Shown in pieces: positions 12,961-25,421 of a stretch of 64,000 bases of DNA. Source of the DNA: Armillaria gallica (Eukaryota > Basidiomycota > Agaricomycetes > Agaricales > Physalacriaceae). Location of the stretch: assembly GCA_037576215.1 (NCBI GenBank), contig JBANDB010000019.1, positions 1,247,501 to 1,311,500 on the forward strand. Reading direction: 5' to 3'. A program made the position numbers and the translations under genes. The notes under the pieces were generated by a model, which was given only the letters and a program-made list of their open reading frames with translations, was not told the DNA's origin and ran no database searches. Positions within the stretch are counted from its first letter, which is position 1. Every line of letters starts with the position of its first letter.

Positions 12961-13353
12961 GGCGGAAGGGTGATGTGAAGGTACCCTACAAAGAGTGTAA
13001 GACTGCCTAATACCCCAAATGTCAGTGCCATAGCAGCCGATATATGAAAGATTACGTACAGTCTGTTTCGACAATCGCAGAATACGTTCCAACTGCGAGA
13101 AGACTTGGAGCTTGAAACAAGGGGTCTCGAAATTTTTGTCTAAGTACATCGGGTCGAATCTTTTTTTAAGACCCTCGCTGGGCGACCGACCGACCGTCGT
13201 GAGAAAAACATACCCTATCTAGAACAACATACTATATTGGGAACGCTTATGCAATATGTTTTCTTATTTCCTACCGTCGCCGCTTCGCTGGACGTGCAAT
13301 GCTACGAGCTCTACAAACCCAGCCATTTATCCTTCGTTCTAAGCCTACACAGG

Positions 13354-14697
13354 CTATGTGGTACTGTGTTTTGTATGAGGGTGAGTACTTGCTGGTCTAG
13401 ATTGACCACTTACTAAACCAGTTTCACAGCCATTGATTTTACATGCAATTACCCCATCGTCGACATGATCTCCGTCAATTTCCTCACCGCGATCACATAC
13501 CCGCAATGCCACATTCAAGTCCCATGCACATCGTTTACGCCCACTTCGTGTTTCGGGAGCATCTGTGAAAGGAATGTGTTCATCTTCCACAGCTTCACCA
13601 CCATTGCTGGGCTCGTCCATGGGGGTGCTCTGGGAGAACAAACTAGTGTCAGTGTGAGTCCGTCAACGGCAAGTGAAAAGAGTTTACATTCTCATCCTTA
13701 TTCACATCATCTAGGGCATTCTCGCTCGCAGTATCATCGTCTGATTCGACTACTCGACGACTTTTGCCACCACTTCGAGAAGGCTGGGTATGGTCATCCA
13801 GATATTCATCGTCATCAGGTCCGGATTCCTCGCTACTCCATAGATGATCAGCCATTCGCCTGTAGGTACGTTCGCAACATACCTGAGCATCAAGTTGGAG
13901 CTGTGAGCTTCCGAGATAATCAATGACGTCCCGGATAGGACTATTGTCCCTCGCTCGCCTGGATGGATCAAGGTTTGTAATCCTTGTTCGTCCCACTGCA
14001 GAAGGCCATTCAATATCGGATCCTAGATCTCCCATGCATCTTCGCCCTCTGCCACAGAAACATAGGTGGATGGATCATTCGCATATGCCAGCAACTTGTG
14101 ATTATCTTCAATATCGCAACCACTCGGAATCGCAGCGATCTGTGCACGGAACATTTCAAGAAGGCGTAGAGCAGCGGAGCATGGATAACGATAGTCTGTT
14201 AAAGGATTTTCAGTGGAGGTGGATGATGTCTGTTGGACTTTTGGGGGCGTTGTGATGCGGGTAGAAATGCGGGAGCCCTTTGGCTTGCTGGTTGTTGAGA
14301 GCATGTCAAACAGAGATTTCTGTTTCAGCTGCTTGGCCTCGGCTGCCTTTTTTCGCTGCATGTCTTTGCATTTTTCTTTGCCCTGGTGAATCTTCAATGC
14401 ATTTGGACCAGCAGCACCAACATTGATCATTTCATTGCATGCAGAGCATAGGACCTTCCTGTTATTTATATCAGTTTGATGGATCATTTCTGATGTCGAA
14501 ATACATACATTTTCTTCTGTCAGGGACGATTTTGATTTGTATGGTGCAAGGTCGAAATTTTTTAAGTCTACCAAAGATTTTGGCAAACAACAACCAAACA
14601 TGGCTGCATTTCGGCACGTTACAAGCTCTTTAGGCTTCTCTGAGGCTCTGAATGACAAAAATGCTGTCGTATCTACATCCAAACATACATAATACAT
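13354..14697 (-). pseudogene. Degenerate gene with BED-like C2HC finger
   Basis: Minus strand. The best part, 14023-14697, encodes VLCSACNEM with a following H and C (C-x2-C-x16-H-x5-C), then a lysine-rich helix and a Ser/Thr-rich linker. The frame hits TAG after EGEDAWEI and continues in frame with DPILNGLLQWDE. Later text shifts to another frame holding an acidic stretch (SGPDDDEYLDD) and ends near 13354 with a cysteine-containing block (VALRVCD, IACKINGCETG). The combination resembles dispersed hypothetical proteins common in agaric genomes; this is from memory of the pattern, not a match. Exon structure is unresolved. It may also be two adjacent relics. Confidence 0.4.
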
Positions 14698-15584
14698 GGA
14701 TAAATAGGTTCTACAACCTTGAAAAAATTTTGGCCCAAATATTTTTTAAGGATCCCCCAGACTGACTGACTGACCAACCGGGTATTCTGGAACAATGGGC
14801 TGGAGGCCCCTTGAAGGATTTGTTCTTGTCTGTAGAATTAAATAAGTTTTAAGTGCCGGCATCTGATCCTAACATATGTCAACAAAACACTTTCAGCACA
14901 TATATCTTTCTCGTTTCTCACTCTTTTTAATATATTTTTTGAACGGAATATAATCCTTTCATCATCATTTAGGCATCCATTGTGTTTGGTGTACATTCAA
15001 AGGTAAGTGGATGGAGTCAAAATGTTCATCTTGTGCTGCTGTCTCAAGGGGGGTTGGAAATAAAATCCCCAACATGACCTACATTTTCATGTTTAAGGCT
15101 GAGGGGACCCCCCCCTCCCTCCCCCCTACCATATAGAGTAATAATATATCCATAATAGGTATGATTTGTAATGCTATTGTAATCATTTTGGCCATGTGAA
15201 TCTCTCAGGGACTTAGGTGATGACACATTGCAACTTTTTTAAGGTGAAAAACAGACTATAAATGTATGTGTGATGCTAAATATCTTCATTTTGAACATAG
15301 ATACCATTGTTTCATAACAATAGCACCCATAAGACCCCTCAAAATGCTTATATATGGTAGGTGAGGTTTCATGTTTAAGGTTGCTACCCCTCCCCCCTTC
15401 CCCCCTCTACCCTATCCCTGTAGTGGCGGTTTCATGCTGGTCCCTGATTCTTTCCTTTTTCTGCCTCTGACATGCCAGTGCTTGGCATGACACAGATCAA
15501 ATACATGCTACACAACATGCAATATTCTACCATTCATGAAAATGTCTAAAATTCAGCCTCCAAGTCTCTTCAATCCATGGTCAG
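14698..15584. repeat. AT-rich spacer with two related C-rich tracts
   Basis: No gene seen. Two short blocks share the phrase CATGTTTAAGG followed by a pyrimidine tract: about 15088-15131 (ACCCCCCCCTCC...) and about 15370-15415 (CTACCCCTCCCC...). They look like a local duplication. CpG falls sharply from here on. Confidence 0.4.
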
Positions 15585-16540
15585 TCAACTGCAAGAAAAA
15601 GTAAGAAAGAACATGTACAAGGTTTTGCAGTTCGGGTTGGCAGACCCAAAGTTGGACAAAGTGTACTCTGTGTTACATTGCTCAAAAAAATTGGTCTTGC
15701 CATGCAGTGATATCATCTCCATAAAAGAGAAAGGATTTGAGACAAAGTACACTTTGGAGGACCCAAGGGCAATAAGTAATCTATCCATTACAAATTCAAT
15801 GTATTGATGCATGAGAGTGGTGTTCATGCCCAAGAGATCAGGAGGCATCATTGCTACGAGTTTAGGTCAGGATTCGGTAATTTAGAAAAGGTTGCTACAA
15901 AACAGCTTCTTGGCAACACAAGCCTGCATCAGAATGTCGACAACAATGGCAGGGTCAAGCTTGTACCTGAGTTTGTTGTAAAGCAGGCAAGCAAAATCCA
16001 TATGGAGGCCTTCATCTCGGCAAATCAATTCATTGGAAAAACACAGCCCTGGCATAACCCCATGACATTTTAACCAGTAGACTGCTGCAAAAGACCCAGA
16101 AAAAAAGATACCTTCCACTTCAGCAAAGGTGACAAGCCTTTGAGTGAAGGAAGCCATGCTCTGAGCCCAACAAAGTGCCCAGTTGGCTTTAGCAGGGATA
16201 CAAGGGAATTCTTCTATGCCATGAAGCAGACAAAATTGTTCAGATTTGTCACGGATGACAGCTTTGATGATAGCAGAGTATATTTCAGAATGTATGTTCT
16301 CCATTATGGCTTGGAAGGTGTAAAAGTATCGAGCTTCAGACAATTGAACTTCAGTGGCAAAATGCTGCAGTAGATTCTCGTTTACAATCGAATCCACAGC
16401 TGCAAAAAAGGCAAGAATCATGGAAAAAAGTCATGTTCAGAGGGAGACAGTTTATTGCACCAGTCCATTGCATCTGTAGCTAGATCAATCTCTTCTGTGG
16501 TCCAAAACAATGACTCATGTCTTTTATATGCAGACCAGAT
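15585..16540 (-). pseudogene. Ribonucleotide reductase small subunit (class I beta), decayed
   Basis: Minus strand. An exon from 16540 reads IWSAYKRHESLFWTTEEIDL and DWCNKLSPSEHDFF. A one-base loss in the T6 run then shifts the frame to ILAFFAAVDSIVNENL. The 180-residue piece 15882-16421 carries the iron-centre region (EARYFYTFQAIMENIHSE), VEGIFFSGSFA and FSNELICRDEGLHMDFA. A 45-nt intron (15854-15898, GTAGCA...CGTAG) joins in frame to [28 protein letters not shown] and [11 protein letters not shown]. The enzyme makes deoxyribonucleotides with the large subunit. Here the N terminus is missing, the frame is broken, and the end diverges after NFFEQ instead of showing the usual C-terminal tail. 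It is therefore a relic rather than the working housekeeping copy. Confidence 0.85.
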
Positions 16541-16957
16541 CTGGGTCAAATCAGTATGGGTACAAGGACTGGGATGTGTTGTTACCTCAGGTCTTTAAGC
16601 AGACAGATAAGGAGCCTATCCGAAGAAGGCTGCAAGACAGGCTCCTGGTTAGACATAGCTTGGAAAGAGGGTTGTTGGAATGTGCTTAGAAGCTTTTGAG
16701 GATTCAACTCAAAGAAGTTTGATATACACTGGCAGTGTTCGGAGAGGAGAGAGTACAATTTTGACAACTTGGTAGTGAAGGGAGGAGTGCATGAATTGTA
16801 CAAAGCATTGACACAGCATGCAGGAGTATCCATGAAAGCAGTTGTCATGCAATCCCCTAACTTCAATCACTTCAACCCTCAGTGCAGATAATAGACACCT
16901 TCTCCTTGAATAGTGCAACAATTGAAGAAACTTCTGCAATTTCAGATATGCAATTTG
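16541..16957. other. Upstream remnant of the reductase and spacer
   Basis: A minus-strand frame ending at 16582 includes EPVLQPSSDR, which resembles the N-terminal part of ribonucleotide reductase small subunits. A 45-nt GT-AG intron (GTAACA...GACCCAG) would link it to the exon at 16540, but the phase does not fit. Nothing else is supported. Confidence 0.35.
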
Positions 16958-17719
16958 TCAGAGGCAGGATCTGAATAAATGCAGGTCAAACACTGACTCA
17001 ACATTCCCGAAAACTTCAGTGGTCATTTTCACAGCTGAACAATAATAACAATTACTCTGCTGAGGATGAACAATCACAGGAAACAAAATTTCACCATACT
17101 GAGAGAGGAAAAGGTTAAAGATAATGCCATGCCGACATCCACATAGGGCCTGTACATGGTCAACCCTTGCATACAAAACCGGATCCTCCTCAAGCACAAT
17201 CTCAGCAGTGAAACACACAAAGTTAGCCACAACTGTGTCAATAACAGATTTTCAAGAACATGCCTTCCATGGAATCAATGTACTACTATGGATTGCTTGA
17301 ACACTAACACCTTCGAACCCATCTTCTAAATCTTCTTGTGAAAGGTACAACCAAGCAGGATTGCACTGAGCAGTACTACGGCTGTACAGTGCAGGGTGAA
17401 ACTGCTCCGATTCAACAGCTCTCGCAGTGAGAACCACATGAGCATCTAAGATAGGATCTTCAATAATGAAAGATCCTTTGACATACATCACATGAGAATG
17501 CACCAATTTTGCATAGTGACAGAAACAGCACTCCAACCATAAACATACACTGCACGATGACTTAAATGTATTCATGTGGAAGCAGGGATAATACAGTGGA
17601 TTATAGTACACTGGATAGTCTAATACATCAAATTCCACAATGTAATCTGGTAAATCAGCATTGTCTAAAAGACGAGTCCCACCAACAAGGTTGCTTATAT
17701 TAAAACATATTACTGACAC
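16958..17719 (-). pseudogene. Unrecognised protein-coding relic with one TGA
   Basis: Two open frames in the same frame (17252-17719 and 16958-17230) are separated only by a TGA at 17252-17254 (WKACS, stop, KSVIDTVVANFVCF). Together they encode about 250 residues rich in aromatic residues and Cys, with a possible cysteine cluster (CSVCLWLECCFCHYAKLVH) and a regular stretch YVKGSFIIEDPILDAHVV. I do not recognise the family. The single stop fits a CGA-to-TGA change. No start codon or upstream exon could be fixed. Confidence 0.4.
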
Positions 17720-18554
17720 TGAGTGTGTAACTCAGGGTGCACCAAGCACAGACACCGATAGCATGCCGAGCACATATTACAGATGGAGCGGATCTGAAAA
17801 ATACTATTTTAGTAGTTGTATTTGGAGCAGTAGCAAGCATGACAAACTGGCAGGTCAACAGATACATGCAAATACCATTGTCAGTATCAAAACTATAACA
17901 GGCCACCATGCACAATAACCAGCTCACTTTTGCCCACCTTTATATCAACGCAAACAATGGCTGAAACACACATCCAGACAGGAGAGACCTCAGATAGCAA
18001 GCAAAACGGACCCCCAATGTCAGATAATGGGTAAAACTGGGTAGAAGAGAAATCTCAGATGCCAAATGACCTACATACCGCAGATGAAACAGAGTTACCA
18101 ATAGGAAGAACATTGAGTAAGACCTGCGATGTCAAACATTGGGAAAAAAGGGATCAACCGTTGATCACAGAAGGTGTTGCATGCAAACACAAACAGACAC
18201 CAAATAGTCCCTGCATACATTCTACAGTGGGCAAATGGTCATTTTCAGGTTGACAAAGCCCTCCCTTCTTCTCACTGCATTTGGAAAGAATTGGGGATGT
18301 CTGGGATTTTTTTTCCAACCCTCCTTGTGCTGTCTCGCCGATGGACCATCAATACAGACAAACAAAGAGGGTCTCTGGGATATATCTATTTTCACCATTT
18401 TTGCATCTTAATATACATAGTTTCTCACTACAAATGTTTGTTTTAGATCCTTAGGTATCAAATGGTAATAAAATTGATGAGATATTATGATGTCTGGCTT
18501 GCCCAGGACACATTTCTCCCTATATGCAGGCTTCTACAATTAACATGTACAAAA
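17720..18554. other. No supported gene
   Basis: Low in CpG, with only short overlapping frames. A minus-strand frame at 17700-17927 is hydrophobic and Cys-rich and could be an upstream exon of the neighbouring relic, but it is in another frame and shows no splice support. Confidence 0.35.
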
Positions 18555-18557
18555 ACT

Positions 18558-19040
18558 AGTCCGGCTGTGGTTTGGTCCAGGACCCTGTGAACCTGGTCCA
18601 AACCTGAACTAAACCTGAACCAAACCCACAGATTCAGGTCTGGTCCAGGTTCAGGTTCAGCATAGCCATGTAGGTCCAGGTTCAAGGTTCAGGCAAGATT
18701 GGCAGGGTGCACCCAGTCCAAATCTCGAACTTGTAGGGGGGTATTTATGCAGTCTTTTTCAACTTTTTAGTGCCATTTTAGGCTTATTTCTATTATATTA
18801 TACCAGTATTATAGCATATAATTGCTCACTTAACCTGTAGACTCAATGTAATACATAGATATAATATAATAGCCTTCTATGACACCATCCCATACCTCTG
18901 CAGAGCATCCCACTCATGTGCCCACTGTTAGAGATTCAAACCTGGTCCACACCTGAACTGGACCTGAACCCCAGGTTCAGGTTTGAGGTTCGGCAAAATC
19001 TGCCTGAACCTGGACTGAACCGGACCCTGGCCAGACTACA
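18558..19040. mobile_element. MITE-like repeat with AGGTTCAGG-rich ends
   Basis: The left end (TAGTCCGGCTGTGG...) and the reverse complement of the right end (TAGTCTGGCCAGGG...) are similar. Both flanks, about 150 nt on the left and 110 nt on the right, are packed with AGGTTCAGG/CCTGAACCT words in both orientations. The centre is AT-rich and non-coding. I could not fix a target duplication. The flanks are A-rich on both sides. A non-autonomous DNA transposon is the best reading. Confidence 0.4.
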
Positions 19041-19321
19041 AACAACAATGTGGCTTTCTGGTGGCTTATGACGTTCTTGTTCTACCTGGTCATTCTACTA
19101 ATGATGTCATCCTTTTATATGCTGATGGAAGATAATGACAGCTTGCTGATGGCTTCTATATTTGCAAGCATTGTTGTCAGGCACAAGTTTTCTTTTCTCT
19201 GCCTTTTACCTCCATGATCTTGACTGTGTATATATAAGGAATGAAAACATTCAGTATGTCATATTGATTTATACTACGATTCTGCAAAAGTCTGCAATCA
19301 AATCTTTCCCCCCTTATTTCT

Positions 19322-21202
19322 TTACTCATCAAAAGAAAGAAAGTCAATCTTTACAACAATGTCCATCTGAGAGCGATGGAGTGCTCTTCCCTTGCAACTT
19401 GCCAAGAGATGATTAGCATACCAGACCTGAGAACTGGGACCTTGCTGCTCTAGCTCTTTCAGCTTCTGCTGTATCACAAAGGTGATGAAAAAATCAACAG
19501 TGAAACAGGTGCCCCAGTTTGTTAGATTGGGAGCCAATGCATCCAGTAGGCTGTTGGTAAGTCTATCCCACCAGGTATTCCAGCTATCACAATGTACCCA
19601 TGATTCCAAGTGATGGTTGTACATAGATAGTCTACAGATTGTCTCTGCTGTGCTTTGGTAAGGCTGATTCTCATATATTATGAGATGGAAGTGAGCATTT
19701 TTTGTAGAGCTCCAACTTCATGTGGCCTCTAATATCCAAGAGAGAGAATAAGACACAAGATTAAGCTCAAAATGTAAAGTCTCAAGTTGTTGGAACTGCT
19801 AAAGAGTAGGCATAGTGTCCTGCTCCTTGCTATTAGCTATGATAAAGTCAGTGAAGACATACCCAAGTTATGTGGATATGAATATACCTCTGATAGTTAG
19901 GTCCTCCACAGATTTGCTCCAACAGTCCCATATGTCTTCTCATACTGAGAAATTCTGAATGAATGAGTCGGAGTGTTGACACATAGCTTGAATCCAAGCA
20001 CTTCATCAATGTCTCATCACCACTGAGGGTGACACAAGAAGGTATATCATCCTCAAGAGTACCAGCTGTAGCATCTATAATCCTCTCCAACAAAGAACCG
20101 GATTGATCCTCTTGGTTATATATAACCAGTTCATCAAGGACTGTGCTATACCTAGGGACAAGTGTCAAGCCCATAGTCGAGAATCTATGATCTTCCCTCC
20201 AGCTGTCAATGTCATCAAATGGTCCAGATACCATGGTTGCCTTTTCATCATCAGATATGTCTACATAATAAGACCATTTGTGACTTACAATGAATGGGAC
20301 TGACACTCTATCCAATGTCAAACTACTGAGCCATGACCTGTTGTCACAAAGGCAGTACAACCCAGGAGCAACCTGCAATACCATCTCCCAAACTCACAGA
20401 GTTTCTACTGTGTGGGGTAGGCAGTATAATGATGGCCAAACCCCACACTTGATTATTGTCACTTCCTTTAATTGTGTCAACAAATGCAGGAACCAGCAAT
20501 GGTTATCTAGACACCAACTGAACATGGTAACTGATGTGACCATGTGCTGCATGTTCCTCCATTCCAGGATGGAGCTCAACCAGTATTCCTTCTGACAACA
20601 TTCATTTCAAGAGCCATTGTGCCTTTGAAATTTTAATGATTGGAAGAAATGGGTATGGCATACCACCACCAAATTCCAGTTATGGCATACAGCTCATAGA
20701 TTTTCAGTTGACTATAACCAGCTGCACATGCTGCAATGAACATGTGCTGTATTTCAGGCAGAAATCAAACAAGGTCTACTGGTCTTGTGGTTGCATGGTC
20801 AACTTTTGAGACTATGATCTGAATCCTTTGCCCTAAGCCTTGATAAGTAAAGACACATTGAAAAAATGTAGAATGAAAAATCCACCTACACATAAACCAG
20901 TACATGAGATCTCTGCTAAGGGCATGTTGTCATATCTGGTAGAAAGAATTTTGTCCTGAACAGATATCCTCCATGCAATATGATGGTGTTCTGATTAACA
21001 GGATACCTTCTTCTTCAAGCAGGTCTGGCTGACACATCCATCACCTTTCAACCAATGCATCTGTCTCATTTCCTGGTTTAACCATGGTGAGTGAAAAGTC
21101 CTTGTTGAGGATGTCCTGTCCAATGTCAATCTGGTATCTAGGAAGTTCTGATACAGGTTCACTCAGAGTGCTTTTGATATCAGAAGAAGAGGACAAAGAC
21201 AT
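19322..21202 (-). pseudogene. Unrecognised gene relic broken by TGA codons
   Basis: Minus strand from ATG at 21200-21202 (MSLSSSSDIKSTL). One frame runs to about 20622, interrupted only by TGA at 21041-21043, 20930-20932 and 20765-20767. It contains DILNKDFSLTMVKPGNETD, LLEEEGILLIRTPSY and SRDLMYWFM. Further exons probably lie at 19848-20384 (acidic, includes VPFIVSHKWSYYVDISDDE) and 19322-19624. I do not recognise a domain. The composition is protein-like over 1.9 kb, and the consistent strand suggests one host gene. Intron borders are not resolved. Confidence 0.4.
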
Positions 21203-22479
21203 GCTGAATATTGGGTATGAGAAGCATGTTCAATGAGGAAAATAGAAGACAATGTCTGATGTCCGGTTACTGATAGTCCAGAGGTGTATACCCTTTCTGA
21301 CTTAAAAGGTGAATTTATATTGTTGAACTTGAGACTGATTTCAGGTGACAGTCCTCTGCACCACTGGATACCTGGAAATGAACCCCAGATAAGAATCTAC
21401 CAAATAGATGCACCAAGCAGAACATTCTCAATACACAATACATGGTCAAAACTAAAATATCTCAGTGCTGTCATGTGAAGTCTCCAATGAGAGCATACTA
21501 TAAGTTAGATAGTTTATATATTGTAGATGATATTTACTTCTTGCTTCAGTACAAAAGAGATTCAGATTTGGCTACTCTGCCAATAGTAATTGATACTAGA
21601 ACAACCTCAAAGTTTACAAGACACACTCGTTGCCAACAAAATGTTCATGTAGATACAATTGACTTCAATGATGTCACTATCAAAACAACCACTACAATCA
21701 ATGATGTCATTGCCAGACCCAGGTACCAGCTACTACTCTGCCCATATGTTAACACAGACATTAACAAAAAGTGAGACATTTCCTTTTACGACATGGCCTT
21801 GTAAACTGCTAATCTGATGAGCAACTCTAAATACTACCAATTGGCAAGTTTATATAAAACTAAAAATAATTTTCTATCATTGACTTTCTTGCAGCCAAGA
21901 TGCCCTCTTACAGACAAAGAATGTAAGAAGATTGTCAGAGAGAGGAAAGCAGCTCAACAATACTGTGTACAATTTTCAATGTTGTTTAGAAGACATGTTA
22001 ACCATTAATTCATAGGGCTTCTGCAAAGGTACATAACATCAATCGGAGTCTGTCTGACAGTTTGCTCATTATACTGGAACCAAAACCGAATATCAAAAAA
22101 CAATGTGTGAACATAGCACCAGCTGATGTTCAATTTGGAAAATAAATCACAGCAGACAGTGGGGATGGTTCACTTGCCCAAAAATTTCTAGGACCAATAG
22201 ACTCAAGTTTTATCCTTTACATGCCATAATCTATCTGAACTTATTGCACTTCTTCATTTATGTTATTATGAATGTGAAGCTTCTTTATTTCAATTCATGC
22301 ATGCCATTGATGCAGTAATGGAGTTGCATTGGCCTGCAAGGTATAAAAACAGTGGGTGCTATTAAACTTCCACATGAAGATACTGTCTTATTTGATGGTA
22401 GCTTTCAATGCAGCTGCCAGTGCAGATTGCCATTTCCCACTTGCAACAATAATGCACTCTAAAACAGGAGAAAGAGAGA
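21203..22479. other. No supported gene
   Basis: A plus-strand frame at 21442-21774 (110 codons, Thr/Asp-rich) has no motif and no clear start context. The remainder is AT-rich with few CpG. It may hold the promoter of the DOT1-like relic, but no element is recognisable. Confidence 0.3.
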
Positions 22480-23640
22480 GGTGCATTGTATGTATGCTTG
22501 TGTCATTGTAAATAATAGAATGTTCCAAAGTTTCCCCTTGGTTAGACCAATAGATGACTTGGACTATGATCCAATATCTGAGCTGGAGTTGACAATTACT
22601 GTGTTGCTTAAAGGCACCAGTATTTTATCTTACTTGAGATGGTCCATTTTCCTAATTCATTTCTTATAGCCACATTGATTATAGAAGAGGTGGAGACATG
22701 TAATGGTGAACATGAGGTTTGAATAAAAATTTCTCTGTTTGCACACTTACAGACTAGCACTCTACAGAACATGTTGGCCCCACTTAAATGTGCCAAGAAA
22801 AACTGCAACCTACAAGCTTATCTAAAGAAGATAGGAAGACATATTGCTTGTATCCAACAAGCTCCATCTATCTCATTTGATGATAGCACATATCAACATA
22901 TTATCAAGGCTGGATACTCTAGAGTTGTTAGGCCACACCACTGCAGTCTGAAAAAATACAAAGTGGGCAAGAGCCAGCAATACAGGGAGATTTGCTCAGT
23001 GTTAATTGATAATATTATTGATGTTGCAGGAATTGGGCCACATTCCACTTTCATTGATCTCAGATCTGGAGTTGGAAATGTCTGCAGCCAGATTAGCTTG
23101 AAGACTGGCTGCAGGTATTATGGTGTGGAACTTCTAGCAAATCCTGCTCAATTGGCCAGAGCTTTGTCAGAGCAGATACATGTCTTCTCTTATATATGGG
23201 GATATGAACACAAAGGACAGGTCAACCTACATCATGGAGATATGAGGACCAATGGTACCACTATGCCTGCCATCAGGGAGGCAGATGTCATCTATTCAAC
23301 AACTTCAAATTTGAGCCATCTTGTGTGTATATTTTTCTGCATTTGTTTTACATTTATCTTACTCAGACATAGTGAATCAAGAGATCAGGCAGATTTTGGC
23401 TGCAAGTAATCTATGTGATAAGGTCAAAATCTTTGCATTTGAGCTGCTAGCTGCATTCGCAGATATGGACTTGATGACCAGAAACATAAAGTTTAAGCTC
23501 TGTCATAGTTGGGAATTGTTGATGCTAACTTTGTCTCTTAGCGGGACAATATCATGAACTTCTGTTATATTAAAGCACAGAAATATCCTACTTTGACTGG
23601 AGAGTACGTACAGTGGTTCAACCAGATGATGTTACAATTT
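22480..23640 (+). pseudogene. DOT1-like histone H3 Lys79 methyltransferase relic
   Basis: An upstream piece (22508-22600) reads FQSFPLVRPIDDLDYDPISE, similar to the segment before the DOT1 catalytic fold. The main piece from 22771 has YREICSVLIDNII, then STFIDLRSGVGNVCSQ, which corresponds to SAM-binding motif I (normally DLGSGVGN), followed by CRYYGVELLANPAQLA and LHHGDMRTN. After NLSH a probable intron leads to DIVNQEIRQILAAS in another frame. DOT1 transfers methyl groups from SAM to H3K79. Here the first Gly of motif I is Arg, the usual Asn-Asn after the Asp-Val strand is not seen, and the frames do not join cleanly. It is therefore probably dead. The identification rests on motif order and is fairly firm. 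Confidence 0.65.
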
Positions 23641-24370
23641 ATTCATTTTTCTTTATCTAAGTGCCTTTTATCTTATTTTTAGTGCTTATCTTATCTTATC
23701 CAGATCCACAACTCCATGGAGCATGACATAGCAATACAGTCACCACTGTTCACCTTGTGATATTTCTACTTCTTTCTTGCAACAGTGCACTTATTATTAG
23801 ATCCCTCACTTTAGTATATAAGTACTGTAGCTCAAGCAGTATATCCCTTAGCTTTGAGTTAAAGTTTATTCATACCAAAACACATTCATTCTCGCTAAGC
23901 ACTTAAAGACTTAGTCCAACCCTCCTTTCATCACAAGACTCAACGGTGACTGTATGAACGCAATACAGCCATTGTTTACTCTTGATTGGAGTTTGGGTCT
24001 AACAGATGATTACTCTGCATCTTCACATTGTGGACAGACAACAACATGAAAACAGAGCATGAGAGTTTGATTGTATAGTAACAGAAAGACAGATCTCTCA
24101 GAGCTGAAAGAAAGAGATAAGGAGAGTAGCAAGAAACAATGATATCTGATTGTATTTGCATGCAAAAGCTAATACAATGTTTTTTTGGTAATTGTACTCA
24201 GTTAACAAGAGGTGGTAAAGTGTCTATCCCCTCGTATATAAGTTTTTTGGATGCACATTTGATGAGCTTATGAGCAGTCTCCAAACCTGGTAAAAAGGTG
24301 ATAGAATACTGATGCTCCCATTGGTGCAGGTAGTGCTACTTAAACACATATTTCCAATATGTGATCAAGA
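23641..24370. other. No supported gene
   Basis: AT-rich spacer with only short frames and no recognisable repeat boundary. Confidence 0.35.
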
Positions 24371-25421
24371 TTAATAGCCATGCCAACTGGCTGTCCAAGT
24401 GATCAGAATCATTCTTTGGGTATCTCTTTCAATCCTGCACCAGAGAGTGATAGTCAGCAGCCTTAATTTCCTAAGGCTGCATCTGCTAAAGATCTTACAT
24501 ACTGTCTCAATATAACTGATATTCACCTCCAGACACAGTTGATCTAGTCTTGCACTGTTTGCCAGCCAAGCTGAGGGGGTGGCACGTATAAAATGGTAGT
24601 CTGTGTACAATGAGTATAGTGTAAACAATAAGCTGTCACACTTGCCATTTCCACATTCCAAATTCAATAGCTGGTTGGCTTTTGTTTGTGACCATAGTAG
24701 ATCAGTCATAATGCTGTTGAAACAGGGTCAAAGCTTACATATCAGGACACAGATGTGATTTCTGACCATAAGGTGCATGCATGCATTGACCTGGCTTGGA
24801 TGAAGTCTGACTTGTCAGATAACTGACAGCTTGTGGAAGATGGTGTGATATTTATGCAAATAGTCTTGGAACTGGATAAATCCAAGTGATATAGCTTCCA
24901 ATGACAGGAAGACAGATAGAATAGCCAATATATCAAGCCAACTGATTTGAACATTATAAAGGTCAAGGCAGCAAAGCTTTGACAACTGGAAAACATGAAC
25001 AATTGAGTTCAGAATTTGGTGCTTGACTACTCACAGACACATTCATGTGAGCCAGTTGAAGATATGGAAAGATGTCTTGATAGTCACTGATCTGGAGATC
25101 TTGGAATTCAGACAGGTTCTTCAGCATGTGAGAGAAATTGACATGCCATGCCAGGAAATGATATGAACCATTGATGGGATACTGCCGAATAGTGAGATTT
25201 TTCACTCTGGCATTGCATCTAGCACCATCAGTAAACCGAGAACCAAGCAGCTCTGGCCACCAGTGTGTCACCTCCTTGAATAAGACTTTGTAGCTGAGGT
25301 ACAACAAGTCCCTGCAGCATAGTGCAATATTTTGAAGGGCCTGTCAATCAGCAGGCAGAGCCACATCAAAGTTCAGAATGATTTTTGTCCATATGTCAAG
25401 TGGAAGATAAGACACTAACAT
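24371..25421 (-). pseudogene. F-box protein relic
   Basis: Minus strand. The start region at 25419-25421 reads MLVSYLPLDIWTKIILNF, followed by VALPAD, stop, QALQNIALCCRDLLYLSYK. That is an F-box pattern (LPxDIW...I...L...CRxL). The stop is TGA at 25344-25346, replacing a probable Arg codon. Downstream pieces (24963-25307, 24742-25002, 24371-24709) continue on the same strand in shifting frames with leucine-rich text (VKNLTIRQYP, LSEFQDLQISDY, LRKLRLLTITLW). F-box proteins recruit substrates to SCF ubiquitin ligases, which is family knowledge. The copy is broken by the TGA and unresolved frame changes. The N terminus may have another exon upstream. Confidence 0.55.
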
